Below, one piece after another: positions 52,172 through 63,653 of a stretch of 64,000 nucleotides of DNA. Where the stretch lies: positions 21,450,909 through 21,514,908 of the forward strand of contig NC_031502.1 of NCBI RefSeq assembly GCF_000237925.1, given 5' to 3'. Position numbers and translations under genes: made by a program. The notes under the pieces were generated by a model that saw only the letters and a program-made list of their open reading frames with translations, searched no databases and was not told where the DNA came from. This stretch comes from Schistosoma mansoni. Its lineage: Eukaryota; Platyhelminthes; Trematoda; Strigeidida; Schistosomatidae. Each line of letters opens with the position of its first letter. The first letter of the stretch is position 1.

Positions 52172-52528
52172 TGTAGTGACCGGCCAGTCTCGATAAGAAC
52201 ACGATTGGAATAATAGAAACAATTATTATTATTGTAACCAATTGTACCAGAGATTGTTTTACTGTATTTGTTTAACTGTATCCGTTTCACTTCTTGTTCC
52301 ATATACCGCCTGGTTTGGTTCGAGCTTGCTCACGCACTGCTTGTTCGCTTGTACTCTTTGGCACGTCTCGGTATTATTTCGATACCACGAGATCTCCAAT
52401 AAATATACTTGATCTGGACTAATAAAGCCTTCTGATTTACGGGCTATCAAGGGAACCAAGTCATATTTGTACGCGTAATCGAATAGTAGTGGTGATCATA
52501 GTCCGCCCACGACTCGACATCCACTACA
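52172..52528 (+). repeat. 3' LTR of the CsRn1-type element
   Basis: 357 bp, apparently identical to the 5' LTR and followed by the cagt target duplication. Confidence 0.93.
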
Positions 52529-53730
52529 CAGTCCATAGATAGTAGGGAACTTGATCTTGAGGGTTTTACATTAGTAAGGGCTGACAGAATACAAAAGCGT
52601 AAAAGAGGAGTAGCTCTATTCATTAGGAATGCTATTCCATTTGCCATTATCGACAGTGTATCCCATGAGAGTGGGACGTGTGAATTAGTTAGTTACCGCT
52701 TGAAATGCAAGGGACAAGAGCTGTTTATTGGTTTGGTCTATTGCGGTCCAAGCTGTGAGGTAAATGAGGTCCTACTAGGCAGTCTCAACACTTGGTCACA
52801 AAGTGGTCGATGTCTAATCCCAGGGGACTTCAATGCACCACAGTAGACTGGGAAAATCTGCAAACTGAATCGCCAGATAATTCCTCCGAGCATCAACTAG
52901 TTGATGCGGTTATCACATGTGCCCTAGTGCAACATGTGAAAGAAGCGACTAGGTACACCCGGGCTCTGAATCATCCTTACTAGATTCTATATTGACTCAC
53001 TATGAGGATGACGTTGCGAACCTGGATTACATGCCACCAATAGGTAGGATTGATCATGCAGTTTTAACCTTTGACTTCTACATAACTGTCAATAACGGGC
53101 ACACGTCAGCTGAATCCAGACCTAAAGTCTGGAAAGCAAATATACAAGACATCATGAAATCAGCATCGTCAGTAGATTGGACAATAGACCCAGAGTCCTC
53201 AATCGAAACGGCTTGGGACGTACTTCGAAATTTATACTTAAAATTTACCGCCCCCACATCCCTTGGACTACACCTAAGGGGTCGAGAAACTCCGCATCAT
53301 GGTTCAGTAGGGAGGTTCGCATCCCTCTCTGTAAAAGAAGGAAAATATGGGATAGATTTATGTTACTGGGGACTGATGAGGCGAAATCTCAGTGTCAAAA
53401 AGCTCGAAATACCTGTGCCTCGACCCTCCGTAAGTCTAGAAAGCTGTACGAAGAGAAAATTGTTAAGGAATCCATAGAATGTCCTAAACGTTTGTATTCC
53501 TTTATAAACCAAAAGACAAAAAGAAGAAATATTCCTGCACAATGGGGGGAGACAGTGCTGCCTCATCATTAGTGGAGGACGACTTTGGCAAAGCTCGATT
53601 ATTCCCAAAATACTTTAGCAATGTATATACCATGGAAACACCCTTCCCACCAGTTCATAAAAATGCCCCCACACATACACTGTACAGTGTGACCACTAAA
53701 GAATCGATGTCGTTGGTCTGCTAATTAAGC

Positions 53731-54399
53731 TTGACAGGCAAATCCACTGGACCCGATGAACTACATCCTAGGTTCATGAAGGAATTAGCTATCTTTGTTG
53801 CGAACCCTTTAAGTATATGTTTTAATCTATCCGTAACCCAGGGTCGTCTACCAAAAGACTGGAAGAACGCCATAATAACTTCTGTCTTCAAAACAGGTAC
53901 GAAACATAAACCTGATAATTACCGACCCATTAGCCTAACTAGTGTGGTTGCTAAAATCTTAGAAAAGATTATTCGGAAGGAGCCATTTAAGTACCTCGAT
54001 GAAAACCGGATCCTCTCGGAGAAACAGCATGGTTTTAGAACAGGTTATTCTTATCTCACTAACTTATTAGTCTCTCGTGAACGCTGGTGCGCTCTTGAGG
54101 ACCAAAATTTACCTCTAGACGTAGCCTACATCGATTTCAGCAAAGCTTTTGACAAAGTTCCGCACAACCGGCTGTTATATAAGCTAAGAGATGTCGGGAT
54201 TGGAAGCAATCTATTGGTGTGGATGAAAGACTTCCTATTTAAGAGCCAACGAAGAGTAATGGTGGACTCCAAGTTGTCTAGCTGGGAAACTGTGCTTAGT
54301 GGAGTCCCCCAGGGTACAGTTTTGGGGCCAGTGCTATTCCTCTTGTATGTAAATGACCTCCCTCGTCTACTATCGTCATCGGTCTTGCTACATGCTTAG
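53731..54399 (+). pseudogene. CR1/SR1-like reverse transcriptase fragment
   Basis: A 222-codon open piece with the classic order STGPDELHPRFMKEL, DNYRPISLTSVVAKI, QHGFRTGYSYLTNLL, VAYIDFSKAFDKVPHNRLLY, SGVPQGTVLGPVLFLLYVND. It stops exactly where the catalytic ADD block should be. The copy is dead. Confidence 0.9.
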
Positions 54400-54800
54400 G
54401 ATGTCAAGATATGGAGAGTGATAAAAGTAAGGGTGATAGCTTAGAACTCCCAAACGACCTAGAGAAATCACCTGAATGGTCCCAAACCTGGCAGTTGCCG
54501 ATAAATACTTCCAAGTGTATTGTGATGCATATCGGTCATCAAGGTACAGATACATACACGATGAATAACACCGAACTACCTATTGTCCAGACACACAATG
54601 ATTTAAGAGTCATCGTTATCCAGGACTTAAAGACTACTGCAAACGAGTGGAATTCATTACCTCAGCACGTGGTTGAGGCTCCATCTGTTGAATCTTTCCA
54701 AAGAAAGGTGTATCAGCTAAGAGTCCACCATTGCCAGGACTGACACAGGCCATCAAGCATCCTGTCCTTTCCAAACTCAAAATGATTTAATACAGGAGCT

Positions 54801-56960
54801 CGCTACACAAAATCTTATGTGCCTCCCACAATTATTTGAACAATTTAGGTTTCGACTGCGCTTTTTGCTGCTTTTGAAAGTGGAAGATTTTTACCAGTAG
54901 TTGAATCATAGTCGAAAACTGAAACGACTGCGTCATATCAAACATGTTGGTGTATCACGATAAATCATATTTTTGTGGTGTTTGTATTCATTGAAGGTTC
55001 CTTTGTAATTTGCTCCGTGGCTGATTTAAGTTCAAATGGAATGCATCTTGTAGTGGTCATCGAGTTTTTTCTATATTTGATTGAACTGTTCTTGGAATTT
55101 AGTTGGTGAATTAGTTTTACCTTATATATGATTGATTCGTTCATAACTTATAGTCTGGCCACATCTTTCATGTGATCATGAACTAAGAAAACACTGGTGA
55201 TGTTGGGACGGCCAAGATGTTAAGTCATGGTTTTTCGCGTACATGCTACGTGTTGTCGATGATTTCGCATGTCATTACTTATCAGTTACTAACTGCATTT
55301 TTCCGTCATACATCAATTTTCGTAATGTTTACGCTTGTTATACAGCTTATATTCCAGTTTATTAGTAGTTTGACTTAGCTGTTGCTCACAACCTGGATGA
55401 ATGTTTAGTGAGCCTAATGTGATTATTTGTCGTAATGTAAACTCATGCAAGTGAAATTCACCATTTGTCTAGTCAAAAATAGACCGCAATCAGAGTTTTG
55501 AGCGAAAATAAGCTTCTAAACCTCTTACATTTTATCCACCTTCCTAATTATGGTGATGAACATGAATGTTGGTAACTGTTCATAAAATGTAGGTCGAAGC
55601 AATTAAGCGTTAAATTATTTATTAATATTATATAACTTGCTAATGTACAGCCATAAACAGTTCTATCCATCATAAGTATCATCGTTTTCTACTGAACTGA
55701 CATATTTTTCTGTAATGTATCTAAAAAAAATTATATGAGTAACAATTAACGTTGATAGGCTTTTCTTCCCGTTTTCTGAAAATATACAGGATCTATGTAC
55801 AATATCACTGTAAGCGCCACATTTGTAAATCACATATTCTTCATAAGTAAAGCGATGCGTGTTCGTTTCGAGCATGGTAACTAAACTATGTCGTAGTTAT
55901 AGGGTTATGGAATGAATTTCTGTGAACAGAATCCGCAATCACTGGCCAAATTCTAAACAACGTTCTAATGCATATTGGCGAGTAATATCTAAATAGTGCT
56001 TGCCAATGATGTAAACAGCAAAGTACCAATAGTATTATGAACGTTGTAATTGAATTTTTCTCAGATTTCATATTACTAATTGAAGTTTTTGAATTCGTTT
56101 ATTTGGTGTTTAAGGTTTGTTTGGATTATGTGTACCTAAATGTCCTGAACAGTCCTTTCATTATAGACTGTGAACGCTTACAAAAAGTTGATTAGTAGGG
56201 TTAGACTTTCATGTAAAAACTATTGGCTAGGTATTGTGAAAATAGTCTGAAAAGGTTGACGATACGACTAGTATTCTGATTTTACAACCTGCTACAAGTG
56301 GCACCTTCTATATACGAAGCTTTCCCCAACCGAATGAAACCAGAAGTCAGATGCGAAGATGTAGGAAAGATATATTTGATACATTAACAATATATCGCGA
56401 AGTGTTTACTCTAAGCTGGCTAGTGAGACGTAGGAGCAGTGTCCCACGCTGGTTCGAAACGTGATCTGGTATGGATGCATGACCGAAAGCCCTCAGGTAA
56501 ACAAGTCCACTCAAACAACGTGATCAGCATCCAATGTCGAACACTTAATGAGCTATTGATTTTGGGGATTTACTTACAGCTACAAGGTTAATCTCTCATA
56601 TAAAGGGGCGAACACAGAGGAGAGATCTGATAATTCCACTTTTAGCACAAGAAAATCTATTACTATTGGCAATACATAACTTTCCATAAGCCGAAGCTTT
56701 GTCGGGATATTTTCGTAAATTACTTTCTACCGATAGTTTTGAAAGACCAACAATTTATTATAATAATAGCAGCTTGTTGGTGGATGTTGTAGTTAGTAAT
56801 AAAGGAGTTGTCTTACCATTACTTCAACACCCCAAACCAAATAAAACTAGTGCTTCTGACTATATTTATCCTACGATTATGAAAGCTGAACCTCTGGAAA
56901 ACAGTTCGGTATGCCGCAAAGGCAGTTTATTTTGTAAAGAAACTAGAAACACGCAATCAT
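54801..56960. other. Intergenic DNA without recognised genes
   Basis: About 2.1 kb between the CR1-like LINE and weak LINE traces. A solitary TIR-like end ('cgttcataacttatagtctg') lies near 55140-55160. An N-terminal PFKFB exon could be hidden here or in 57.0-57.8 kb, but I could not recognise one. Confidence 0.4.
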
Positions 56961-56974
56961 CGGTCTGGATTATA

Positions 56975-57085
56975 AAGCGGCGAGTAGAGAGTTAGTTAGT
57001 AACTATACACTCGTTAGCCTAACCAGTGTACTTGTCAAAATAATGAGGGAAATTATTTTGGAGGCTATTTTAAACTATGCGGAAG
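56975..57085 (+). pseudogene. Trace of a CR1-like reverse transcriptase
   Basis: Reads NYTLVSLTSVLVKIMREII, a degraded version of NYRPISLTSVVAKILEKII in the LINE at 53731-54399. The open frames on either side (56699-56995, 57077-57307) are unassigned. Confidence 0.4.
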
Positions 57086-57789
57086 GAAAGGTATAGAAAT
57101 ATGGCCGTTACTAGTACTGCTCTAACAATAGAACTAATGTTAAAATTAGAGATATGTCATGATGTGACTGCCCAATTTGTAAGATCCTACGTGGAAGTCA
57201 CATCGTTGCCTGAAATAACTCATCGTATGATAACAATTTACAACATGACGTCTGAAGTTTGCAAAGAACATATTGAGGCTGAAGACAGAGTAATATATTT
57301 AATGTGAGTAAAGACAAGATAAACAGAAAAACCACGCCTGCAATGCTGAGCCATGCCACTTGATTGAATTATATTGAATGTTCCCGCGTTCTTCATAGTT
57401 AACACTCTTTTCGTTTCAATTGTTGAATACAAGTATTTTAAGTAATTATATGCTCGGCTTCAAAAGTCGTGTGATTAGAGTCCAATGCCACTACAAATTA
57501 TCTTTTAGTCATACATTAGAAACAATATTTGCACATCTTCCTTCATCTGTTCTTTACATGCTTCGTGATTTTTCAGTTCTGTTGTTATTACAATTGTTCT
57601 CTTTTTGCATTCCTGTTCTCTTTAATTCAGTCTTTTGCTGTCAGTCGTTTCACTTCTAATTGGTGCTACATACTACTTGTACCTGTTAGCATAAGTAGCA
57701 TACACCACACTGCTATTTACAGGACGAGACACATGAAATCCTACCATGTCACCTTTTCCCCTGAAAAATGCGTCTCGCCTGCCTGGATT

Positions 57790-60230
57790 TTACTGGGTGA
57801 GTCGGGGAAAACGGTGCGTTCTTAGTAATTTTATTGGAGTTTGACCATCACTTCTTCTGAGCCCATCTTGTCTCTGCAGACTGACTGGTAAATTCATGCT
57901 CGAGAGATCTTCATATGAATTAAGTTGTACACCTCCTATGTGATTTACACGTCGCATCGGGCATTTGCCTCGAACATTAGTTTCGTACATCACACCATCA
58001 ACTGTTCTTACGATAACACCACTACCACACAAGCCCCTATTGTTGAAAGTTTCATACATACACTTGTAGCCCAATAAGAAAATGATGCTCGATTCCAATC
58101 GCTTTGTCTTTCTAATCTCTTCTTCTTGTTTAAGGATGCACACAATGTCCGAGCCCTCTTTTCGTACCCTTACTCAGCAGGGGAGACACTGTCGGATGAG
58201 TCGGAGTTATGCTCGCGGGAAGCTATGGATGACCTGTTCTATCGTGCCATGCCCTCACGACTTGATGAGAGCTTACTTGAAAGTGTCGACAAGACGCCCA
58301 GCTTGATCGTTTGAGTGGGGATAGTGGGGTGACGACTTCATGATTTTAACTGCATTCTTTGAGCGGCAGTTCTAGAATAGTTCCCAAATTAACTGAGGTT
58401 CACTATTTGCAACTACTGCTTTAGGCAAACCAAACTTCCCGAAAAGCCTATTGGTCACCTCTATTGTTGATATCGATGAGTTGCGAGGCATGAAATAAAT
58501 TTCTGGCCATTTTGTAGATGAATTGATGGTATTAGGAAAATGTTGAACAATTACTGGCCCATTAAAATTAGCATGAACATAGAACCATGGCTTTCCTGCA
58601 CTTGACCATAGGGATCTCTGTATTGTCAGTGGCAGTACTGCGATCTGTGCGCACTGTGAACAATTTCAAGGATACATGCAATATCCTTATCCACCAGTGA
58701 TCAATATACATAGGTGTGTACTGGTGACCTCATATGCTGGACACCGAGGTGACCTGAGTGGAGTTGTTTCAGTACTCGGGATCCGGGAGTAGTTGGGATA
58801 ACTAGGCAATCCCCAAAATACATACACGAACTGGCAACAGACATGCACCACGTCGACAGAAATAGTCTATGAAATCATTGTGGGCCTTGTTTTGTCAACT
58901 GTCATGCTCGTGCCTTGCGACCCGCTGAAGTTCATAATCTGATAGAGTTGCATCCTGAACCATATTAAACGTTAATGCCAAGGCTTGGATCCCGTTTGGC
59001 GTAACCCATTTCATTTATGCATCAGTTTATACTTCTGCAAAGACGAAATCCTCATAGATTAGTCGGTTTGAGCTGAATACTCTCGACAACGCATCAGTCT
59101 TTCCAAGACCGGTTGTTGTCGTTTATTTGACAGCAAAATCACAACCGTGGGGGAATGTAGCAGTGCTGAAAACGATCTTCGGTGCATAGTAAAATGCACT
59201 TCTGTGAGATGGAAAGTGACGGAAAGTTCTGTCGGTCTGCTAAGAGAGTGAAATGTCGTCCACGGATCATCTTATAAACCTTTCTGACTCTAGAGACAAT
59301 TACCAGAGCTCCTTTTTTCATTTAACTGTAACTTTTGTTGGAATAAGATAGTGTTCTGTATGCACGTGCATTAGTATTCTGCAAACAGTGCGAAAAAATG
59401 TATGAAATGAGAGCTTCGAGTTTGTGATTCGACGACTATTTAGCAATTAAGGTAGAAATGTGCTTGCAGTATATCTGATGACAATATTTTCTTGAGTGTT
59501 GTCAGTAGCGATTGACCATCAATCCGAGGTACTTTATTGAGGCCATAAAGAAGATACATTTCTCCTGTTTTAGTTTGAGACCATAATTTTTACTACTCAA
59601 GAAAACCATATCTAAACGTTTAAATAATTCTTCTGTGGTTGTGTCAAAAACGACAATATCATCCATATAAGTCGAGGCACCCTGAACACCAGTGAGTATT
59701 GCGTTAATTATTCTCTTGAATACAACCGGAGCTGATTCGACTACAAACGGGAGGCAATAGATAAAGAGACGATAGATACATCGGTGTGTAATAATGGTAA
59801 TAAACTCTCTGGGTGATTCCTTAACTTATATAAACAGATATGCGTCAACGATATCAACCTTTGCTAAAAATCTGCATCATTTTAGCAATGTGCTTCTTGA
59901 AAATCGTTTAATCCAGTCGAAAATCAGGACACATTCGAATTAAAGCATTAGTTTCACCACTTCAATTGGTTGTGCCCATGACGATCAATTACCTAGCTTC
60001 AGAAAGTCAAAAACTTCTCATTCATCTGGCTCTCCGTCAACCAAATATTGTGCTGCATAAGGCACTGTGTGTTTTGATCGAAGAACTGGCTTTGCATTCA
60101 GTTTCAAATATAGTTTGGCCTTTGCCTTCGTACAGCATCCAAGATCATTTTGAAAAATATTGGCGAAATTCTGTTTCAGTTTTTGTCGATTGTATGAGAA
60201 TATGAAGATTGCTGGACATGTAGTGGCTGG
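57790..60230 (-). mobile_element. Gypsy pol fossil, heavily broken
   Basis: Minus-strand remnant of an element related to that at 16243-21032, with parts still in order: reverse transcriptase with a YMDD block (about 59950-59540), RNase H (FTLLADRQ region, 59321-59139), integrase zinc and core regions (about 58950-58160) and the C-terminal integrase region (about 58030-57920, RRVNHI). No LTRs or gag were recognised. Many breaks; it is old. It separates the intergenic region from OLA1. Confidence 0.8.
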
Positions 60231-60692
60231 CCAGCAAGTTTCAATTCCGTGATCCGGTCAAGATGCAATAGGATGTGATAGTTACAAGTAACATGAGATT
60301 GGGATTTCATTATTTGGTCATTAAACTTGGTACTACATTCGTCGGAAAACGTGAGGCACAAGATGACAAAGAAGGTCCAACTTTTCTACAATCATTGTGT
60401 TACGTTCAAGTTCTTCTCTCTTCCGTTACTGAAGTACTGTATATAGACCTGTTTTACATTAATTTATTTGCAAGATCACATTGTTACTGGAGTACCTTTT
60501 CTTCCATCGAGTCGTGAACTACAATAAAAAACTCTTTCCATGCGTTCAAAAAGAGATACATCCTTTTAAGCACTATAAATCTCAAGGATTAACTCATTTT
60601 ACGTTCTACTTTAGCCACTAAAGACTGGTGGGCAAATCGAATTAGATTCACGCCGGCCTTGAAGGTGTGGGCGCTTATTTAACCCCCAGACC

Positions 60693-60791
60693 AATGTCTA
60701 AGAAGAAAGGCGATGTGCCAAAGAAAACTGTTTTGCTTGGGAGAATCGGTACTAATCTGAAATGTGGTGTTGTAGGCCTCCCAAACGTTGG
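60693..60791 (+). CDS. OLA1: OLA1 exon 1
   Basis: Starts at ATG 60693 ([11 protein letters not shown], like MPPKKGGDG of vertebrates) and ends GLPNVG with a GTTAGT donor. An acceptor-like 'ttaacccccag' ends five bases before the ATG, which would suit either a 5' UTR intron or spliced-leader trans-splicing. Confidence 0.95.
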
Positions 60792-63653
60792 GTTAGTCAC
60801 CCTTAATTTACTTCCAATGTAAATTAGGAAATCTACATTCTTCAATATTCTCACTAAAAGTCAAGTCCCCGCCGAAAATTTTCCATTTTGCACTATTAAT
60901 CCTAATGAAAGTGAGTTTATTAAGATGAATAAGTCAAGTAAAGTATTTAAGGTCGTGTTGCAGTGCCAGATGAAAGATTCGATTGGCTTTGTGAATATCA
61001 CCAACCTGTTAGGTGGGTTTCTTTCGTCATACAGTTGACCTGTTGAAATATAGTAATATGCAGTTTGAAAATGTTTAAACTGCACGCAGTCACTTTTTAT
61101 TCGTTTGCTATGGTTACTGTACATCCTCCACTGTTTGACTCAATGAAAATATAGGGCTAATTAGTTCCTGTCTACCTTCCACTGTCAATCCTTAAAATGT
61201 TCTCTTCGACTTATTTGATTTCTGCACTTACGACAATGCACAGTTCACTGGAACTAATTTGTTGGTTACGCAGTCGTTTAAACAAGCCTAAGGAAGTATC
61301 ACTTTTTGACTCATCAGTAAGTGACAATCATTTAAGCCTTGTCTGGATGAGAAGTTTCGCAAGAAATAGAGTGTTTCAAGCATGAGGAAAGCTAATTGTA
61401 GTTCGTACCTACTCAGTAATGGACTGTTGTTAGGATTAAAGTTGAATGTATGAGTTACCCTTCGTGGGACTAAATTTAAAGACTCAGTAACGTTATCAAA
61501 TAACCTTATTAAAGAAGGAAAATAAGGTAGTTCGAGAGATCTACTGAAGGTGACTTCTCAGTATTTATCTCATACAGATCCTTTGCAACAACCACTTGTT
61601 CTTTATCAATTCAACGATGTCATATTGTCTTCAGATATTAAAAACCATTTAAAGATCATTTACAACTACTCTAATTCTCAAGCATCGTTACCTGCACTCA
61701 AAAGAACGCTAAGAGTCATATAAAGAGTACTTTCACTAATTTCGGGGATACAATCATCAAGCCCATGTTAAGAAAAGATTTTAGAGTTAATAATGCATAG
61801 AAATAGTTTTTATGTGTAGGCTAGCAAGATATCCACAGTTGAAGAACACATAGAACTCAAAACAACTGTCAGCCAATATCAAAGTCACTATCTCCAATAC
61901 GAACGTGAAGACAGTTCTACTGTACGGAGCTGGAACTTAGAGGACTACCACAACCATCAAAGAGGTACAAGTATTTATAAACAATTGTCCACGTAAGTTT
62001 CTGAATGTCTTGGTTGAATACCATCAGCAACAGCCTACTGTTGGAAGTAACAAACCCGCTCCTATCTGAGGAGAAAATTAGGAAAAGACGCTGGATGTGG
62101 ATAGGACACGGCGATAAAATCATCAAACTGTATCATCAAGCAAGCGCTAACTTGGGATCCTGAAGGAAAAGGAAAAAGAGGAAGACCAAAAATCACTGTG
62201 CCGAGCATTGGAAACAGACATAAGAAGGGTGTATAGCAACTGGAAAAGATTGTCCAGGAAAGTGTTGGATGGAGAATACTGGTGAGCAGTCTATGATCCT
62301 CCACGAGGGGTAATAAACGTAATTAGGTATAAAAATATGCAGTTATTTGTTAAAACTGGTAAGTCGAGTTATTGATATGTGTGCATAATTGACGAGATAT
62401 CAGTCTTACAATCAAAAAAGCTTTTTACTGTGCGCCAAATCGAGTTAATTTATGACCGTCATGCGTAGACTATTATGGTAAAGGACACGGGTATATTACA
62501 TGCCATGCAGTTAAAATTAACATGATATAAATGTACATCGACACAAATTAACACTGCGCATTAGCTTAATGAGTTATCCAACTATTAATTAAAAATACAC
62601 GGGAACTAATCAGATAGTTTTCGATTAAAAACCATTCTATCAGCAGTCAGTGACTCTGTGAACTTATTTTTACTTTATTTCTTTTATTTAAACACAAATA
62701 TTGGTACAAAGCGGCACCAGATATATATGCGCCACGCAAATCTCATTTGATTTGTGTGAGGGCTGTGATACTGCCCGGCTGCCCAAACTGAAACAGGTGG
62801 TTTTCTTAAGTGGCCACACCCGGAGCCTTTGACCTAAAGGTCTGATCCAAAAGGCATTAGAGCATCGTGAGGAGATGCAGTCCCATGGTAGTCGATAACC
62901 GACGATTGATTCATACACCATTTGTTCCTTCAGGATACTGGAGTCCATGTACACCATTGGTTTGGAATCAGGGTTTTCCAACTCCCCTAGGTGGACTTTC
63001 CGTGTCCACCAACCCGGTTAAAGCGCCAGACATTCGCTTTTCGTCCTCTCAATCTCGTAAAGAACACCCTCGCCACAAGAAGGCGGTGAGTAGGACTTCC
63101 CTGACAGAGGCTATATACGCGTGGTCATGTGAGAGCATTTGGAGAGGGAGGGCGGACTCTCCCTACTCTCAGCCGTACCAGGACATTTGGGGGTGACTCT
63201 GTAAACTGCTGTCACCTCTTACTCAAACTGTTCTTGGCTTTCTCCCATCTTTAACGACAGCCACCATTGAGCGTGCATACACATGTTGAGACATCAGTCG
63301 GTTTGTTTTCATCAATAAGACAACGTTGTTGTTGAAAAATAATGGAGTTAAATCAAACAAATCGAAGCTTATAGTTTACTAAACTAGATCTCAAAACCAC
63401 TTTCATTAATTCACGCACTCATCGACACCAGTAGATATATGTCTTCTTTGCATAGTTGTCTACTCGTGAACAGCTTTTAATCTGGCCAGTTTTAATCAAT
63501 TAATTTTCATTTTTGTATACCTTAGCCGAGTACCAGCTTACTTAAATGTTGTCGACATCGCTGGTCTAGTTAAAGGTGCACATGAAGGACAAGGTTTGGG
63601 AAATGCATTTCTTTCTCATATCCGTGGTGTTGATGCAATTTTCCACATGTTAA
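60693..63653 (+). CDS. OLA1: OLA1: Obg-like ATPase 1, first four exons
   Basis: Cytosolic P-loop ATPase of the Obg/YchF family, linked in other eukaryotes to translation and stress control. Exons 60693-60791, 60828-60910, 60952-61012 and 63526-63653, all with GT/AG borders and consistent phases, give about 123 residues: [123 protein letters not shown]. The G1 loop GLPNVGKST is split between exons 1 and 2; [16 protein letters not shown] is the G3/switch region. The fourth exon ends in phase 1, and the remaining two-thirds of the protein (about 390-400 aa in the family) lies beyond 64000. Confidence 0.96.
60828..60910 (+). CDS. OLA1: OLA1 exon 2
   Basis: [27 protein letters not shown]. Completes the G1 ATP-binding loop. 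Upstream intron only 36 bp. Donor GTGAGT, ending in phase 1. Confidence 0.96.
60952..61012 (+). CDS. OLA1: OLA1 exon 3
   Basis: [19 protein letters not shown], matching RVPVPDERFDFLCQYHKP. Upstream intron 41 bp, acceptor TTTAAG, donor GTGGGT, ending in phase 2. The next intron jumps to 2.5 kb. Confidence 0.96.
61845..62325 (+). mobile_element. SR2-like LINE 3' end, decayed (OLA1 intron 3)
   Basis: Corresponds to the last ~480 bp of the SR2-like element at 40965-42905: 'gaacgtgaagacagttctac', 'atcagcaacagcctactgt', 'aaggaaaaagaggaagacca', 'aggggtaataaacgtaatta'. Frames broken. Confidence 0.8.
62665..63192 (-). mobile_element. R retroposon, full length with 15-bp TSD (OLA1 intron 3)
   Basis: 528 bp, antisense to OLA1, tail at the left (TTTATTTCTTTTATTTAAAC). 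Flanked by gtgactctgtgaact (62650-62664) and gtgactctgtaaact (63193-63207), a 15-bp duplication with one mismatch. The sense frame 62981-62688 (97 codons, [10 protein letters not shown]) is open, as in the 8738-9262 copy. Confidence 0.92.
63526..63653 (+). CDS. OLA1: OLA1 exon 4
   Basis: [42 protein letters not shown]. Acceptor CCTTAG, donor GTAAGT, ending in phase 1. Contains the switch-II type DIAGL. The rest of the window (63654-64000) is intron with nothing recognised. Confidence 0.97.

Larger units (their letters stand above)
46921..52528 (+). mobile_element. CsRn1/Boudicca-type Ty3/gypsy element, whole and very young
   Basis: 5608-bp element with 357-bp LTRs (46921-47277 and 52172-52528) that look identical along their full length, implying a very recent insertion. 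A 4-bp target duplication cagt lies at 46917-46920 and 52529-52532. LTRs begin TGTAGTGACC and end CCACTACA and carry AATAAA-type signals. Gag and pol are in separate overlapping frames. A GCGGGGGGC purine tract precedes the 3' LTR. About 570 bp between pol and the 3' LTR holds only unassigned short frames. It is inserted in a dead CR1-like LINE between PFKFB and OLA1. Confidence 0.95.
46800..54800 (+). mobile_element. CR1/SR1-like LINE, split by a gypsy element
   Basis: The LINE occupies 46800-46920 and 52533-54800; the gypsy element at 46921-52528 sits between. Parts: start of endonuclease (TNARSLFNKRSELGVQIDST, IIVVAETWLA; then GVALFIRNAIPFAIIDS and LIPGDFNAP), linker, reverse transcriptase (TGKSTGPDELHPRFMKELAI, DNYRPISLTSVVAKILEKII, IDFSKAFDKVPHNRLLYKLR, GVPQGTVLGPVLFLLYVNDL) and the family's C-terminus (EWNSLPQHVVEAPSVESFQR). 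Breaks: a frame shift after GDFNAP (about 52843), stops near 52981 and 53722, the catalytic (Y/F)ADD block reduced to HA-stop-D (about 54393-54402) and a deletion joining KTTAN to EWNSLPQ near 54635. A dead copy. Confidence 0.88.

Noticed and set aside
58126-58314. Plus-strand 62-codon frame, protein-like at first sight
   Set aside because: The minus strand here reads as gypsy integrase remnant in order with its neighbours; the plus frame is its shadow.
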